Below are positions 25,008-34,225 of a stretch of 64,000 bases of DNA, piece by piece. Under the pieces are notes generated by a model, which was given only the letters and a program-made list of their open reading frames with translations, did not search any database and was not told the DNA's origin. The DNA lies in contig JANQFH010000068.1 of the NCBI GenBank assembly GCA_028277945.1, positions 362,223-426,222 of the forward strand. Reading direction: 5' to 3'. Position 1 is the stretch's first letter; each line of letters opens with the position of its first letter. The DNA is from Oligoflexia bacterium (GTDB taxonomy: Bacteria; Bdellovibrionota_G; JANQFH01). Both the position numbers and the translations under genes were made by a program.

Positions 25008-25895
25008 TTATCCAGGGCTACCAACTTGGTTTCTGCCATTGTTTTTAGCTTTGTAAAGGCAGCTATCAGCGGCGGCAAGCAGCTCGGTTTCCGATTTGTA
25101 ACGATGTTCCTCGTCAAATGCTGCCACTCCAACGCTAATCGTTACCGCAAAGCTTTCCCCCTCATAAGCGAACTCAGTCTTTTCAACAAGTTGCCGGATA
25201 CGTTCAGCAAATGGGACAGCTGCTGTTAGGTCTGAATTTCTTAACAAAAAGATAAACTCTTCACCACCATAGCGCGCAAAGACATCGTATCCACGAATAT
25301 CCTTTTCAATGACACTGGCGATCCGTTTGAGAGCATAGTCACCTGCGGGATGGCCATAGGTATCATTGAGCTTTTTGAAATAGTCGATATCAAATAGGAT
25401 AATACTCAAAGCTATGTTGTGTCGATAAGAGTAGTTGAACTCTTTGTTGAGCGTATCCATGACGAAACGTTTGTTGTATATTCTAGTGAGGCCATCGCGA
25501 ATCGCCATGTTTCGTAACTGTCGATGGTACTCTTCATCGATATCGTCCTGATAACAGAATTTTAGTGTAATGCCACCAAGTTGAATTTTGTCGCCGTCAC
25601 TAAGCCTTTCCTCAACGACAGTAACCCCATTGAGCAGAGTTCCGTTCGTGCTACGCAGATCTGTAAGCACAAAGTTGTCATCCTTTTTTTGAATCATGGC
25701 ATGTCGTCGACTCACTTCCGTATCCGAGAGAATAATGTCAACATCATCACTGCGACCAAAGACGACGGTTTCTCGATCAAGAAAATAGATCTCGCCGAGA
25801 AAATCGCCCTCGATCATGATAAGGCAGGGTCGTTTTTCCCTAGAGCCTTTGTGGGCGTTCGATTTTTTGCTCTGGATGCTCGTCTTGTCTTGCAT
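25008..25895 (-). CDS. Diguanylate cyclase with N-terminal FHA domain
   Basis: 295 residues. FHA domain at about 25-115 with all phosphothreonine-reading positions: FGRSDDVDIIL, EVSRRHAMI and STNGTLLNG. GGDEF domain at about 130-290: active site RYGGEEFIFLL, with RGYD placed like an RxxD inhibitory site just before it, and DIDYFKKLNDTYGHPAGD. It should make c-di-GMP from two GTP, with feedback inhibition and activity or location set by a Thr-phosphorylated partner. No membrane segment, so cytoplasmic. It lies divergent from prkA, and PilZ and further FHA genes lie within 27 kb. Partner kinase not known. Confidence 0.92.
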   Translation of the reverse strand: MQDKTSIQSKKSNAHKGSREKRPCLIMIEGDFLGEIYFLDRETVVFGRSDDVDIILSDTEVSRRHAMIQKKDDNFVLTDLRSTNGTLLNGVTVVEERLSDGDKIQLGGITLKFCYQDDIDEEYHRQLRNMAIRDGLTRIYNKRFVMDTLNKEFNYSYRHNIALSIILFDIDYFKKLNDTYGHPAGDYALKRIASVIEKDIRGYDVFARYGGEEFIFLLRNSDLTAAVPFAERIRQLVEKTEFAYEGESFAVTISVGVAAFDEEHRYKSETELLAAADSCLYKAKNNGRNQVGSPG

Positions 25896-26002
25896 GTCTA
25901 AAATAACCGGCTGATTTAATTAATCTATATCATTTAAAACCATTCTGGCAACCGCGGCTTGGCCATGGAGTATGGCTTGTAACCCTGTGAAATCAAGCCG
26001 GC

Positions 26003-26032
26003 TTGACACGGTCTCGAGCAAAAAGATATAAT
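26003..26032 (+). promoter_or_regulatory. Strong sigma70-type promoter of prkA
   Basis: Consensus -35 TTGACA (26003-26008) and consensus -10 TATAAT (26027-26032) are separated by 18 nt. The start of transcription would be near 26039, about 30 nt before the prkA ATG, and includes the AAAGGAGGG ribosome binding site at 26051-26059. No sigma54 -24/-12 element was found here, although prkA/yeaG operons are sigma54-dependent in some enterobacteria. Confidence 0.7.
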
Positions 26033-26068
26033 AAAATAAATAGCTTAATTAAAGGAGGGCTCTGTCTC

Positions 26069-28141
26069 ATGGATCATGAGTCCAAGATCATTTCTCTCAT
26101 CCAGGCAAAGCAGAATACCGAACAGTTCAAACAGCTACATTGGGAAGGCAGTTTTCCGGACTATCTCAAGATCGTAGAGAAGGATCCGCGGGTCTGCCGT
26201 ACAGCGTTTCAGCGCGTCTTCGATATGATCCTCTCTTATGGCACCAAGGAATACTACGACGGTAAAAAGAAGATCACCAAGTACCTCTTCTTTAATGATC
26301 CAGTCGATGACGGTAAGGACGCCATCTATGGGCTTGATGTCCCCCTGATGAAGCTCGTGAACATGTTTCAGGCAGCAGCCCACAACTACGGTACGGAACG
26401 ACGGGTGATTCTGTTGCACGGACCCGTCGGTAGTTCAAAATCAACTATTGCCCGCCTGCTTAAAAAAGGTCTCGAGGCCTACTCAAAAACTGACGACGGC
26501 AGCCTCTACACGTTTCGTTGGCAGATTCCAGAAGAGATCAACTCCTTACCAGGAGGGGCCATTATAGAAGGTGGGGTAATGGAGTGCCCTATGCACGAGG
26601 AGCCCCTGCATTTAGTCCCTCTGGAGTTTCGCTCAGAGGTAATCGCTCAACTCAATGAGGGGCGTGCGCCAAACGATAGAGTTCAAATTGAAGGGGATCT
26701 CTGTCCGGCCTGTCGCCAGATCTTTCGTTTCCTGCTGATGAAGTTGGGCGGAGACTGGACCAAGGTGATTGAAAATGTCGTTGTTCGCCGGTTGATGCTC
26801 TCTGAGAAAGACCGCATTGGCATCGGCACCTTCCAACCTAAGGATGAGAAAAACCAAGACTCCACGGAACTTACCGGAGATATTAACTACCGCAAAATTG
26901 CCCAGTATGGCAGTGAGTCGGACCCACGAGCTTTCAACTTTGACGGTGAGTTCAATATAGCCAATCGTGGTGTCATCGAGTTCATCGAAGTGTTAAAGCT
27001 TGATGTTGCCTTTCTTTACGATCTCCTTGGGGCTAGCCAAGAACACAAGGTAAAACCGAAAAAGTTCGCACAGACCGATATCGACGAAGTGATCATTGGT
27101 CATACCAATGAACCAGAGTACCGTAAATTACAGAATAATGAGTTTATGGAAGCTCTACGTGACCGTACGGTTAAAATTGATATTCCATACATTACAAAGC
27201 TCAATAGCGAAGTAAAGATCTATGAAAGAGATTACAATCCTAAAAAGATTACTAGCAAGCACATCGCACCACACTCTTTAGAAATGGCCGCGATGTGGGC
27301 AGTGCTCACTCGTCTAGAGGAGCCGAAAAAGGCCAACCTTACCCTGCTGCAGAAATTGAAGCTTTACGACGGTAAGACATTGGCGGGTTTTACTGAGGAG
27401 AATATCAAGGAACTGCGGAAAGAGGCTGTGCGCGAGGGTATGGACGGTATCAGTCCGCGCTACGTCCAGGACAAGATTTCGAACACGCTCGTTAGCGATG
27501 CAACGGTAAAATGCGTGAACCCCTTTATGATTCTCAATGAGCTGGAATCAGGACTTAAGCACCATTCCATGATTACGAACGAGGATCAAAAGAAGAAGTA
27601 TCGCGAGCTCATTGCTGTAGCCAAACAGGAGTACGAGGACGTTGTTAAAAATGAGGTTCAGAGGGCGATTAGTATTGATGAGGAAGCCACGGCAAAGCTT
27701 TGCTCCAACTATGTCGATAACGTCAAGGCATACACCCAAAAAGAAAAGGTAAAGAACCCTTATACAGGGCAGTATGAGCCTCCGGATGAGCGACTCATGC
27801 GCTCTATCGAAGAGAAGATAGAGATTCCGGAAAGTCGTAAGGATGATTTCCGCAGAGAGATAATGAATTACATTGGCGCTCTTGCTCTGGAAGGAAGGAC
27901 GTTTGATTACAAATCGAATGAACGGTTGGCAAAGGCATTGGAGCTGAAGATTTTTGAGGATCAAAAAGATTCGATCAAACTCACGACATTGGTTTCGAGC
28001 GTCGTTGATAAAGCAACACAAGAAAAGATTGATATTGTTAAAAATCGTATGATCCGCAACTATGGTTACTGTGAGGTCTGCGCCACTGATGTCCTCAACT
28101 TCGTTGCCAGTATCTTTGCCCGTGGTGACACGAAACACTAA
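26069..28141 (+). CDS. prkA: Serine protein kinase PrkA (YeaG)
   Basis: 690 residues. PrkA family: an N-terminal AAA module with Walker [11 protein letters not shown] (about 117-126) and a C-terminal kinase-like region; homologues act in stationary-phase, starvation and sporulation physiology, some as kinases and some reported as proteases. The start [12 protein letters not shown] is chosen because AAAGGAGGG lies just upstream; a start at 26003 would cross the promoter. Gene order prkA-yhbH-spoVR is conserved across many bacteria and is intact here. Whether it phosphorylates targets of the nearby FHA proteins is unknown. Confidence 0.95.
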   Translation: MDHESKIISLIQAKQNTEQFKQLHWEGSFPDYLKIVEKDPRVCRTAFQRVFDMILSYGTKEYYDGKKKITKYLFFNDPVDDGKDAIYGLDVPLMKLVNMFQAAAHNYGTERRVILLHGPVGSSKSTIARLLKKGLEAYSKTDDGSLYTFRWQIPEEINSLPGGAIIEGGVMECPMHEEPLHLVPLEFRSEVIAQLNEGRAPNDRVQIEGDLCPACRQIFRFLLMKLGGDWTKVIENVVVRRLMLSEKDRIGIGTFQPKDEKNQDSTELTGDINYRKIAQYGSESDPRAFNFDGEFNIANRGVIEFIEVLKLDVAFLYDLLGASQEHKVKPKKFAQTDIDEVIIGHTNEPEYRKLQNNEFMEALRDRTVKIDIPYITKLNSEVKIYERDYNPKKITSKHIAPHSLEMAAMWAVLTRLEEPKKANLTLLQKLKLYDGKTLAGFTEENIKELRKEAVREGMDGISPRYVQDKISNTLVSDATVKCVNPFMILNELESGLKHHSMITNEDQKKKYRELIAVAKQEYEDVVKNEVQRAISIDEEATAKLCSNYVDNVKAYTQKEKVKNPYTGQYEPPDERLMRSIEEKIEIPESRKDDFRREIMNYIGALALEGRTFDYKSNERLAKALELKIFEDQKDSIKLTTLVSSVVDKATQEKIDIVKNRMIRNYGYCEVCATDVLNFVASIFARGDTKH

Positions 28142-28146
28142 ATGTA

Positions 28147-28242
28147 AATCTCTCCGGACTTACGGCAGAGATTTTATCCGGGGAGATTCAAGCACAACAC
28201 GGTAAACTCGCACGCAGGCCGATTTATTCGGCCGGAGTGCGA
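28147..28242 (+). promoter_or_regulatory. Two stem-loops between prkA and yhbH
   Basis: Hairpin 1 pairs 28147-28158 with 28177-28188 (12 bp, one G-U). Hairpin 2 pairs TCGCAC (28208-28213) with GTGCGA (28237-28242) and, inside that, GGCCGA (28217-28222) with TCGGCC (28228-28233). Neither is followed by a T-run, so these are more likely mRNA-stabilising or processing structures that let prkA and yhbH-spoVR be expressed at different levels than terminators. The remainder of the 171-nt gap holds no gene. Confidence 0.5.
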
Positions 28243-28330
28243 AAGCGAGGCCCTGACGAATGCTAAACAAAAATTTCCAAAACAAAGTCGGGCGAGCCAT
28301 AAAATAGAGCTATTGGCAAATGCAAACAAT

Positions 28331-29437
28331 ATGGTGCTACGAATTCACAAAGACCACAGTCGTTTCAAAGAGATTGTCAAAGGGCATATTAAGCAGGATC
28401 TGAAGAAGTACGTCTCTAACGGCGAACTGATCGGCAAGAAGGGTAAAGATCTTGTCAGCATTCCGATTCCGCGTATAGATCTACCGCGTTTTTCATATTC
28501 CCATAAAAAAACCGGTGGCGTTGGTCAGGGTGAGGGACAGGTTGGCACGTCGTTGGGCTCTGGAGACGAAACTGCAGGACAAGGCCAGGCTGGGAATCTT
28601 CCCGGAGAACATCTGCTCGAGGTGGATGTAACTTTAGATGAGCTGGCAACCATTCTCGGCGAGGAACTTGAGCTACCTAACATCAAACCAAAGGGGACGA
28701 AGACGATCTCTAGCCACAAGGAGCGTTATACCGGCGTCCACGTGGCGGGCCCTGAAAGTCTGCGCCATTTCAAGCGCACTTACAAGCAGGCCTTAAAACG
28801 GCAAATCAGCTCTGGATCCTATGATCCGAGCAATCCCATCGTCATACCGTTTCGTGAAGACCGACGTTATCGTAGCTGGAAGCTAGTGCCACAGCCGGTT
28901 AACAATGCTGTGATTTTTTACCTCATGGACGTAAGTGGCTCCATGGGAACAGAGCAAAAAGAGACCGTGCGTACTGAGAGTTTTTGGATTGATACATGGC
29001 TACGCTCACAGTATAAAGATCTGGACTTTCGTTACATCATTCATGATGCTACTGCCCGCGAAGTAGACAGTGAGACATTCTATCATACCCGCGAGAGTGG
29101 TGGTACGATCATATCCTCGGCATACAAACTCTGTGACAAGATTATTACCGAAGTTTACTCACCGTCGGAATGGAATATTTACATCTTTCATTTCTCAGAT
29201 GGCGATAACTGGTCTGGTGAAGACACAAGTTTCTGTATAAAACTTTTACGCGACAAACTTTTACCCAACATCAATCTGTTTGCCTACGGACAGGTCGAGA
29301 GTCAATATGGAACGGGTCAGTTTTTAAAAGACGTTCAGGAGGGATTGGGCAATCAAGACAATGTCGCTTTTTCAAAGATCGAGTCTAAAGAAGACATCCT
29401 CGACTCCATCAAGGTTTTTCTTGGAAAGGGGAAGTGA
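28331..29437 (+). CDS. yhbH: YhbH/YeaH family protein (UPF0229)
   Basis: 368 residues. The family partner of PrkA and SpoVR; function is poorly defined but linked to stress and sporulation. The N-terminus ([20 protein letters not shown], then [20 protein letters not shown]) is the family signature. A Gly-rich linker follows, and the C-terminal half is von Willebrand factor A-like with a MIDAS-type DVSGSMG (about residue 203). ATG 28331 puts the start where homologues begin; TTG 28313 would add six residues. It ends one base before the spoVR start codon. Confidence 0.92.
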   Translation: MVLRIHKDHSRFKEIVKGHIKQDLKKYVSNGELIGKKGKDLVSIPIPRIDLPRFSYSHKKTGGVGQGEGQVGTSLGSGDETAGQGQAGNLPGEHLLEVDVTLDELATILGEELELPNIKPKGTKTISSHKERYTGVHVAGPESLRHFKRTYKQALKRQISSGSYDPSNPIVIPFREDRRYRSWKLVPQPVNNAVIFYLMDVSGSMGTEQKETVRTESFWIDTWLRSQYKDLDFRYIIHDATAREVDSETFYHTRESGGTIISSAYKLCDKIITEVYSPSEWNIYIFHFSDGDNWSGEDTSFCIKLLRDKLLPNINLFAYGQVESQYGTGQFLKDVQEGLGNQDNVAFSKIESKEDILDSIKVFLGKGK

Positions 29438-30940
29438 GTGGATCTCACACCGGAATTAGCTGCAGAGGCGAAACGTATCGCTGAGTATGCTAGAGGGTAC
29501 GGCCTCGACTTTTACGATACGATTTTCGAACTGCTTGACTTTGACGAAGTGAACCAGGTTGCTTCCTATGGTGGTTTTCCAACCCGCTATCCGCACTGGC
29601 GTTTTGGCATGGATTACGAGCAGTTGAGCAAAGGTTACGCATACGGTCTGTCCAAAATATACGAGTTAGTGATCAATAACGACCCCTGTTACGCCTACCT
29701 TATGAAATCCAACGGATTGACAGACCAGAAGCTGGTCATGGCACATGTTTATGCGCACTGCGATTTTTTTAAGAACAACATTTGGTTTTCTAAGACTAAT
29801 AGGAAGATGGTCGATGAGACAGCGAATCACGCAACACGCATCCGTCGCTATGTTGATAGAATTGGTTATGAAGCAGTTGAAAGATTTCTAGACGTCTGTA
29901 TGTCGATCGACAATCTAATCGACTATCATGCGCCGTTCATTAGACGGGGAGATCACGACGTTGAAGGTTTAGAAGAGATTGGCGAAGGCCGAGTCATCGT
30001 ACCTAAGTTGAAGAGTAAGGACTATATGGACAGCTATATCAACCCAACTGAATACTTAGAGCAACAGAAAAAAGAAATTGAGAAAAAGCTTCAAGAACGT
30101 AAGAGAAAGTTTCCGCAGGAACCAATAAAGGACATCGTTGAGTTTCTAATCAAGTATGCTCCACTGGAAAAGTGGCAACGCGATGTGCTGGCCATTATTC
30201 GGGAAGAGGCGTACTATTTCGCGCCTCAGGGCCAAACTAAGATAATGAACGAAGGCTGGGCAACCTATTGGCATTCTAGGATGATGACCGAAAAGATTCT
30301 TACAGATGGAGAGGTCATAGACTATGCCGATCACCATTCAGGAACACTGGGTACTCGTCCCGGAGTCATCAATCCTTATAAGATTGGCGTTGAGCTCTTT
30401 CGCGATATTGAAAATCGATGGAACAAAGGACAGTTTGGCAAGGAATATGAAGAATGTGAAAACATGGCTGAAAAAAGTAGCTGGGACCGCAAGCTTGGCT
30501 TGGGAAGAGATAAGATCTTTGAGGTGCGACGAATTTATAATGATGTTACCTTTATTGATACTTTTCTGAATGCTGATTTCTGCCGAGAACATGGCCTGTT
30601 TGCCTACAGCTACAACTACAAAACAGGCCAATATGAGATCAGTGACCGTGACTTTAAGGTTATTAAGCAGAAGTTTTTGTTTAGTCTGACCAACTTTGGT
30701 CAGCCGATCATAATGCTTCACGATGCAAACTATAGGAATCGCAATGAGCTGTACTTGGTGCACCATACAGAAGGTGTCGACCTACGGTTGGATTGGGCAA
30801 AGGCCACGCTCGAAGCTCTTTTTGCCATTTGGCAGCGACCCGTCAATTTGGAGACGACGATAGAGGGTAGACTAAAGGTAATCTCGTTTGATGGCAAAAG
30901 CCATGTCGAGAAAGAGCTTGCAAAAGACAATAGAGGATGA
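29438..30940 (+). CDS. spoVR: SpoVR family protein
   Basis: 500 residues, full family length. SpoVR is needed for spore cortex formation in Bacillus but is widespread in non-sporulating proteobacteria as part of the prkA-yhbH-spoVR set; its biochemical activity is not known. Family segments are seen: [34 protein letters not shown] near the N-terminus (read as two shorter blocks [17 protein letters not shown] and [10 protein letters not shown]), [14 protein letters not shown], and [19 protein letters not shown]. It starts with GTG 29438 immediately after the yhbH stop, with AAGGGGAAG as ribosome binding site. Cytoplasmic. Confidence 0.94.
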   Translation: MDLTPELAAEAKRIAEYARGYGLDFYDTIFELLDFDEVNQVASYGGFPTRYPHWRFGMDYEQLSKGYAYGLSKIYELVINNDPCYAYLMKSNGLTDQKLVMAHVYAHCDFFKNNIWFSKTNRKMVDETANHATRIRRYVDRIGYEAVERFLDVCMSIDNLIDYHAPFIRRGDHDVEGLEEIGEGRVIVPKLKSKDYMDSYINPTEYLEQQKKEIEKKLQERKRKFPQEPIKDIVEFLIKYAPLEKWQRDVLAIIREEAYYFAPQGQTKIMNEGWATYWHSRMMTEKILTDGEVIDYADHHSGTLGTRPGVINPYKIGVELFRDIENRWNKGQFGKEYEECENMAEKSSWDRKLGLGRDKIFEVRRIYNDVTFIDTFLNADFCREHGLFAYSYNYKTGQYEISDRDFKVIKQKFLFSLTNFGQPIIMLHDANYRNRNELYLVHHTEGVDLRLDWAKATLEALFAIWQRPVNLETTIEGRLKVISFDGKSHVEKELAKDNRG

Positions 30941-31403
30941 TCTGTCCGCAGGCCATTCAAGTAAAGGCAAAATCATCGCTCTGGATGAGGGCTGGTTGCC
31001 ACAGGTGTGTCGAATAGAGACGCGCTCCTATGCCTCTCCTTGGTCAAAGGAATCGCTCGCAGTAGCCCTCTCAGGAGAGTACACGGTAATCGGCTTTGTT
31101 AAACCCGACCGGGCGCTTGCAGGCTACCTTGTCTATCATGGAGTTGCCGATGAGGTTCACATTCTCAATATTGCTGTAGACCCCGACTGCCGTATGCAAC
31201 GTATTGCCTATACCCTGTTGAGTTGGGTTCACAATCATGCCAAAGCAAAGGGTGCCCGTTACTGCTGCCTTGAGGTAGGCCGCAACAATCAGGCCGCACG
31301 AAAATTGTATAATAAATTCGGCTACAAACAGGTAGGAACGAGAAAGGCCTATTATCATGATAGAAATGACGACGCGCTGCTACTCACGTTGACCCTTACC
31401 TAG
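30891..31403 (+). CDS. rimI: GNAT N-acetyltransferase, RimI-like
   Basis: 170 residues with the GNAT core: ETRSYASPWSKESLAVAL (RimI-type N-terminal motif), LNIAVDPDCRMQRIAYTLL (acetyl-CoA loop region, with Q/R-x-x-G/A pattern) and CLEVGRNNQAARKLYNKFGY. RimI acetylates the N-terminal alanine of ribosomal protein S18 in E. coli; homologues can act on other proteins. ATG 30891, with AGGT about 8 nt upstream, overlaps spoVR by 50 nt; ATG 30903 is an alternative. The glycine-rich R-x-x-G-x-G loop reads CRMQRIAYT, so it is weaker than usual. Confidence 0.85.
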   Translation: MAKAMSRKSLQKTIEDDLSAGHSSKGKIIALDEGWLPQVCRIETRSYASPWSKESLAVALSGEYTVIGFVKPDRALAGYLVYHGVADEVHILNIAVDPDCRMQRIAYTLLSWVHNHAKAKGARYCCLEVGRNNQAARKLYNKFGYKQVGTRKAYYHDRNDDALLLTLTLT

Positions 31404-31463
31404 ACGATAAGCCCTTGCTCTAATTAAGTTACTGAAATACTATGAAAAAATGATGGGGCCGCG

Positions 31464-33113
31464 ATGGCAGTGTTGACCTTCTATAAAGATACCGAGGAGC
31501 TCATGAAATACGTCCTGCGTAAGGACGTTACGTCCGTGGGTAGAAGTAGCGCGGCAGATGTTTGCCTTCCTGATAGTAATATCTCACGGACGCACTTCAC
31601 GGTCTCCTTTATCAACGGCAAATTTCTCGTTGTCGACAAGAGTACCAATGGCACTATCATTAATGGTGAGAAGATTATCAGCCAAGAACTGCAAGAGGGG
31701 GATAAGATCACCATTGGGGACTGGGAGGTAGTGTTTTCGTCGAAACCGGGACTTGACACCAGAAAGATTACCATTGTTGAAGACCGTGATCCTACAGAAG
31801 TTCTATCGTTCCTTCCAGATAAGGATGAGTTGAGATATCGCAGAGCCTATCTCCAAATTGTCGGTGCTAAGCCTCCTCCTTACGCGATAAAAAGTGAAGT
31901 TGTTGCCGTAGGCAAGGCTGAAAGTAATGATATTTGTCTGAAGAGAGATAGTTTCGTGTCATCGCATCACTGTAAAATTGAACACCGTCGTGATCGTTAC
32001 TTTATTAAAGACCTCAAAAGTACAAACGGCACCTTTCTTAACAAGCAACAGGTCATTGAGGCGAGCATTCCTGAGGATTCAGTGCTTACAGTGGGTAAAA
32101 CTGATATCCGTTTTTTCTGTAAAGAAGGCAGCGAAAAGGTAAAGCCCGCTACAGAAGATCATTTCTGTGACTTTCTTGGGAATAACATTAAGATGCGAAA
32201 ATTGTATAGCCTCATTGGTAAAGTAGCAAAGAGTGAGGCTATCGTTCTCATTCAGGGAGAGAGTGGTACGGGTAAAGAGTTAGTTGCTAAAGCGATTCAC
32301 GAACTTAGCTCGCGGGCTAGTAAAAAGCTGATAACTCTGAATTGTTCGGCTATCGCGAAAGACCTTATAGAGAGTGAGCTCTTTGGACATGAGAAAGGTG
32401 CTTTTACGAGCGCCCATCAGCAACGGAAGGGCGCATTTGAAGAGGCAGATGGCGGCACTCTTTTCCTTGATGAGATCGGTGATATGCCTTTAGAGCTTCA
32501 ACCGAAACTCCTTCGGGTTCTGGAGAACAGAGAGATTAAGAGAGTGGGTAGTAATGCGCTCATCGACGTTGATGTGCGTGTAATCGCAGCAACGAACCGT
32601 AACCTAGCGGAATCGGTAAAGCGAGGTCGGTTTCGTGAGGATCTCTATCATCGTCTCTATGTAGTACCAATATACGTACCTCCGCTCAGAGAGCGAGTCG
32701 ATGACATCAAACTGTTAAGTCAGCATTTTTTAGATGAAGCACGGGGGAACCAAAGAGTGCCTCAGGGCTTTACTGCGGAGGCAATGGAGGCGTTGATGAC
32801 CTATGCATGGCCAGGCAACGTCCGTGAGCTCAAAAACTTAGTTAGTAGGGCGTGTATTCAGGCCACTGGAGATTTGATTGGTGAGAAAGAGCTAAATTTT
32901 TCTCCCAATGTTTTGCGGGAACAAACGGTCTTGGAGGAGAAAGGTGATCGCAACGGCGTTGAAGCAAAGAAGACGCTTAAAGACTTTGAAAGAGAAAAAA
33001 TTCTTAATGAACTCAATCGGAATAAGTGGAATAAAAAACGAACCGCCGAAGTGTTGGGGATCGCCAAAACCACTCTTTTCGAGAAGATTAAGAAGTATCA
33101 GCTAAAACCTTAA
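31464..33113 (+). CDS. Sigma54-dependent transcriptional activator with two N-terminal FHA domains
   Basis: 549 residues. FHA1 (about 10-95; VGRSSAADVCLPDSNISRTH, STNGTIINGEKI) has the canonical ligand residues. FHA2 (about 125-215; VGKAESNDICL, SSHHCKIE, STNGTFLN) has Lys for the first Arg. The AAA+ core has Walker A GESGTGKE, Walker B GGTLFLDEIGD and a sigma54-contact loop reading GAFTSA instead of GAFTGA. A Fis-type helix-turn-helix is at the C-terminus (KKRTAEVLGIAKTTLFEKI). It should turn phosphothreonine binding into sigma54 transcription. A TTGCTC/TACTAT pair at 31415-31443 is a possible promoter. It follows rimI by 60 nt and ends at a strong terminator. Confidence 0.95.
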   Translation: MAVLTFYKDTEELMKYVLRKDVTSVGRSSAADVCLPDSNISRTHFTVSFINGKFLVVDKSTNGTIINGEKIISQELQEGDKITIGDWEVVFSSKPGLDTRKITIVEDRDPTEVLSFLPDKDELRYRRAYLQIVGAKPPPYAIKSEVVAVGKAESNDICLKRDSFVSSHHCKIEHRRDRYFIKDLKSTNGTFLNKQQVIEASIPEDSVLTVGKTDIRFFCKEGSEKVKPATEDHFCDFLGNNIKMRKLYSLIGKVAKSEAIVLIQGESGTGKELVAKAIHELSSRASKKLITLNCSAIAKDLIESELFGHEKGAFTSAHQQRKGAFEEADGGTLFLDEIGDMPLELQPKLLRVLENREIKRVGSNALIDVDVRVIAATNRNLAESVKRGRFREDLYHRLYVVPIYVPPLRERVDDIKLLSQHFLDEARGNQRVPQGFTAEAMEALMTYAWPGNVRELKNLVSRACIQATGDLIGEKELNFSPNVLREQTVLEEKGDRNGVEAKKTLKDFEREKILNELNRNKWNKKRTAEVLGIAKTTLFEKIKKYQLKP

Positions 33114-33140
33114 ACGGCCGCGTCAAAGCGGCCGTTTTTT
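33113..33140 (+). terminator. Rho-independent terminator after the FHA/sigma54 activator
   Basis: Perfect 9-bp GC-rich stem, AACGGCCGC (33113-33121) with GCGGCCGTT (33128-33136), a 6-nt loop, and a T-run continuing to 33140. It overlaps the last base of the activator stop codon. It ends the plus-strand series that starts at prkA and faces the end of the HU gene. Confidence 0.9.
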
Positions 33141-33172
33141 GTATACGTCTACAAAAGCCCGTGAGGACAGGC

Positions 33173-33451
33173 TTAAAGGGCAGTCTTTAGCTTAGGTGCA
33201 GGGCGGAAACCAACGGTCTTGCTAGCGGCGATGGTAATCTCCTGACCGGTTTGCGGATTGCGTCCTTTTCTTGCTTTGCGTTTACGCACGGTAAAGGTGC
33301 CAAAGCCAGGAAAAGTGAAGCGTTTTTCTTTACAGATACAGTCGGCCATGTTCTCAAAGACGCTGTCAATGAGTTGTTCGCATGCAGTCTTGGAGAGACC
33401 CCTTTTACTATTCTGTTCACACACTCTGTCGATAAGTTCTGCCTTTGTCAT
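33173..33451 (-). CDS. hup: HU/IHF family DNA-binding protein
   Basis: 92 residues, full length. Nucleoid protein that bends DNA non-specifically as a dimer. MTKAELIDRVCEQ starts the helical dimerisation part; FTFPGFGTFTVRKRKARKGRNPQTG spans the conserved FGxF turn and the DNA-binding arm with the NPQTG tip (given here as FPGFGTFTVRKR and GRNPQTG). Three Cys residues are unusual for HU. AGGAGG lies upstream of the ATG. A TTGACA is present on the minus strand at 33518-33513 but its -10 partner is poor. Confidence 0.95.
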   Translation of the reverse strand: MTKAELIDRVCEQNSKRGLSKTACEQLIDSVFENMADCICKEKRFTFPGFGTFTVRKRKARKGRNPQTGQEITIAASKTVGFRPAPKLKTAL

Positions 33452-33659
33452 GTTTTTGATCCTCCTAGATTTTTGAATAGAGCGCCAAAACCATGTAACA
33501 AAGGTAGGGTGATGTCAAGGAAATTATTGTGGAGACTGGGGTTGCTAAGGATAGTCGTAGAGGTAGTTTTCACTATGTCTGTGGCAATTTATTCCTTGCC
33601 TCGAGGGAAGACAAGGGGTTAACATTTAAGATGATTTTTCGGGAAGCGAGGGTACTGTC

Positions 33660-34205
33660 GTGACCGCAAAGCAAAGCCAACCCACTGTTAACAAGAGCTG
33701 TTTTGCAAGGAGACGTTATGGGCTCATTGCTGTCGTCATCATCGCTGTGCTTGGCTGTTATTCCAAAGACTTTCAGGAACCTGGTATTAAGGGTGTTGCT
33801 CAATACAGCACGAAACGAACCTACCCAGATGGCTTCAATGCGACATGGGATGCGGCTCTGGCAGCTTTAGGAGAGTTGCCAGTCGTTACTGTAAAAAAGG
33901 AAGCAGGATACATTCTCACCGACTGGATTATGGGCAAATCGGATCGTCTCTACTCGGGATACGGTAGAACAAAGATACCTTATAAGATTAGATATAAATT
34001 TGCCGTTCGTATTGTTCCTAACAAAAAGGGAACTCTGGTCAGCATCACCAACCGAGAACAGTATTACACGGATGCTATCAGTTCAGGCAGCGAATTATCA
34101 GGCTCCCTCTACCATTGGGCTGATACGGAGAGCTCAACTGTAAAAGAATATGGGCTTTTGAACGGCATCGAAGCCATCCTCAATAAGAAACGTAAACCAA
34201 ATTAA
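33660..34205 (+). CDS. Predicted lipoprotein of unknown function
   Basis: 181 residues from GTG 33660. A basic N-terminus (KSCFARRRYG) is followed by a hydrophobic helix and a lipobox IAVLGC (Cys33), so the mature protein should be lipid-anchored. The mature part begins YSKDFQEPG and has ATWDAALAALGELP and VSITNREQYY, resembling the outer-membrane BamC/NlpB-like or DUF3576-type small lipoproteins in flavour, but no family is assigned. Twenty nt separate it from the Ser/Thr kinase gene, so the two are probably cotranscribed. Confidence 0.65.
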   Translation: MTAKQSQPTVNKSCFARRRYGLIAVVIIAVLGCYSKDFQEPGIKGVAQYSTKRTYPDGFNATWDAALAALGELPVVTVKKEAGYILTDWIMGKSDRLYSGYGRTKIPYKIRYKFAVRIVPNKKGTLVSITNREQYYTDAISSGSELSGSLYHWADTESSTVKEYGLLNGIEAILNKKRKPN

Positions 34206-34225
34206 GTTCCTGATAGGTTTCTGTC

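Noticed and set aside
25960-26002. Possible sigma54 -24/-12 promoter (TGGCA...TTGGC) upstream of prkA
   Set aside because: The GG-to-GC distance is wrong by several bases, and a consensus TTGACA/TATAAT promoter lies just downstream.
27548-28138. Minus-strand frame of 196 codons inside prkA
   Set aside because: Antisense shadow; prkA is a confident full-length gene on the plus strand.
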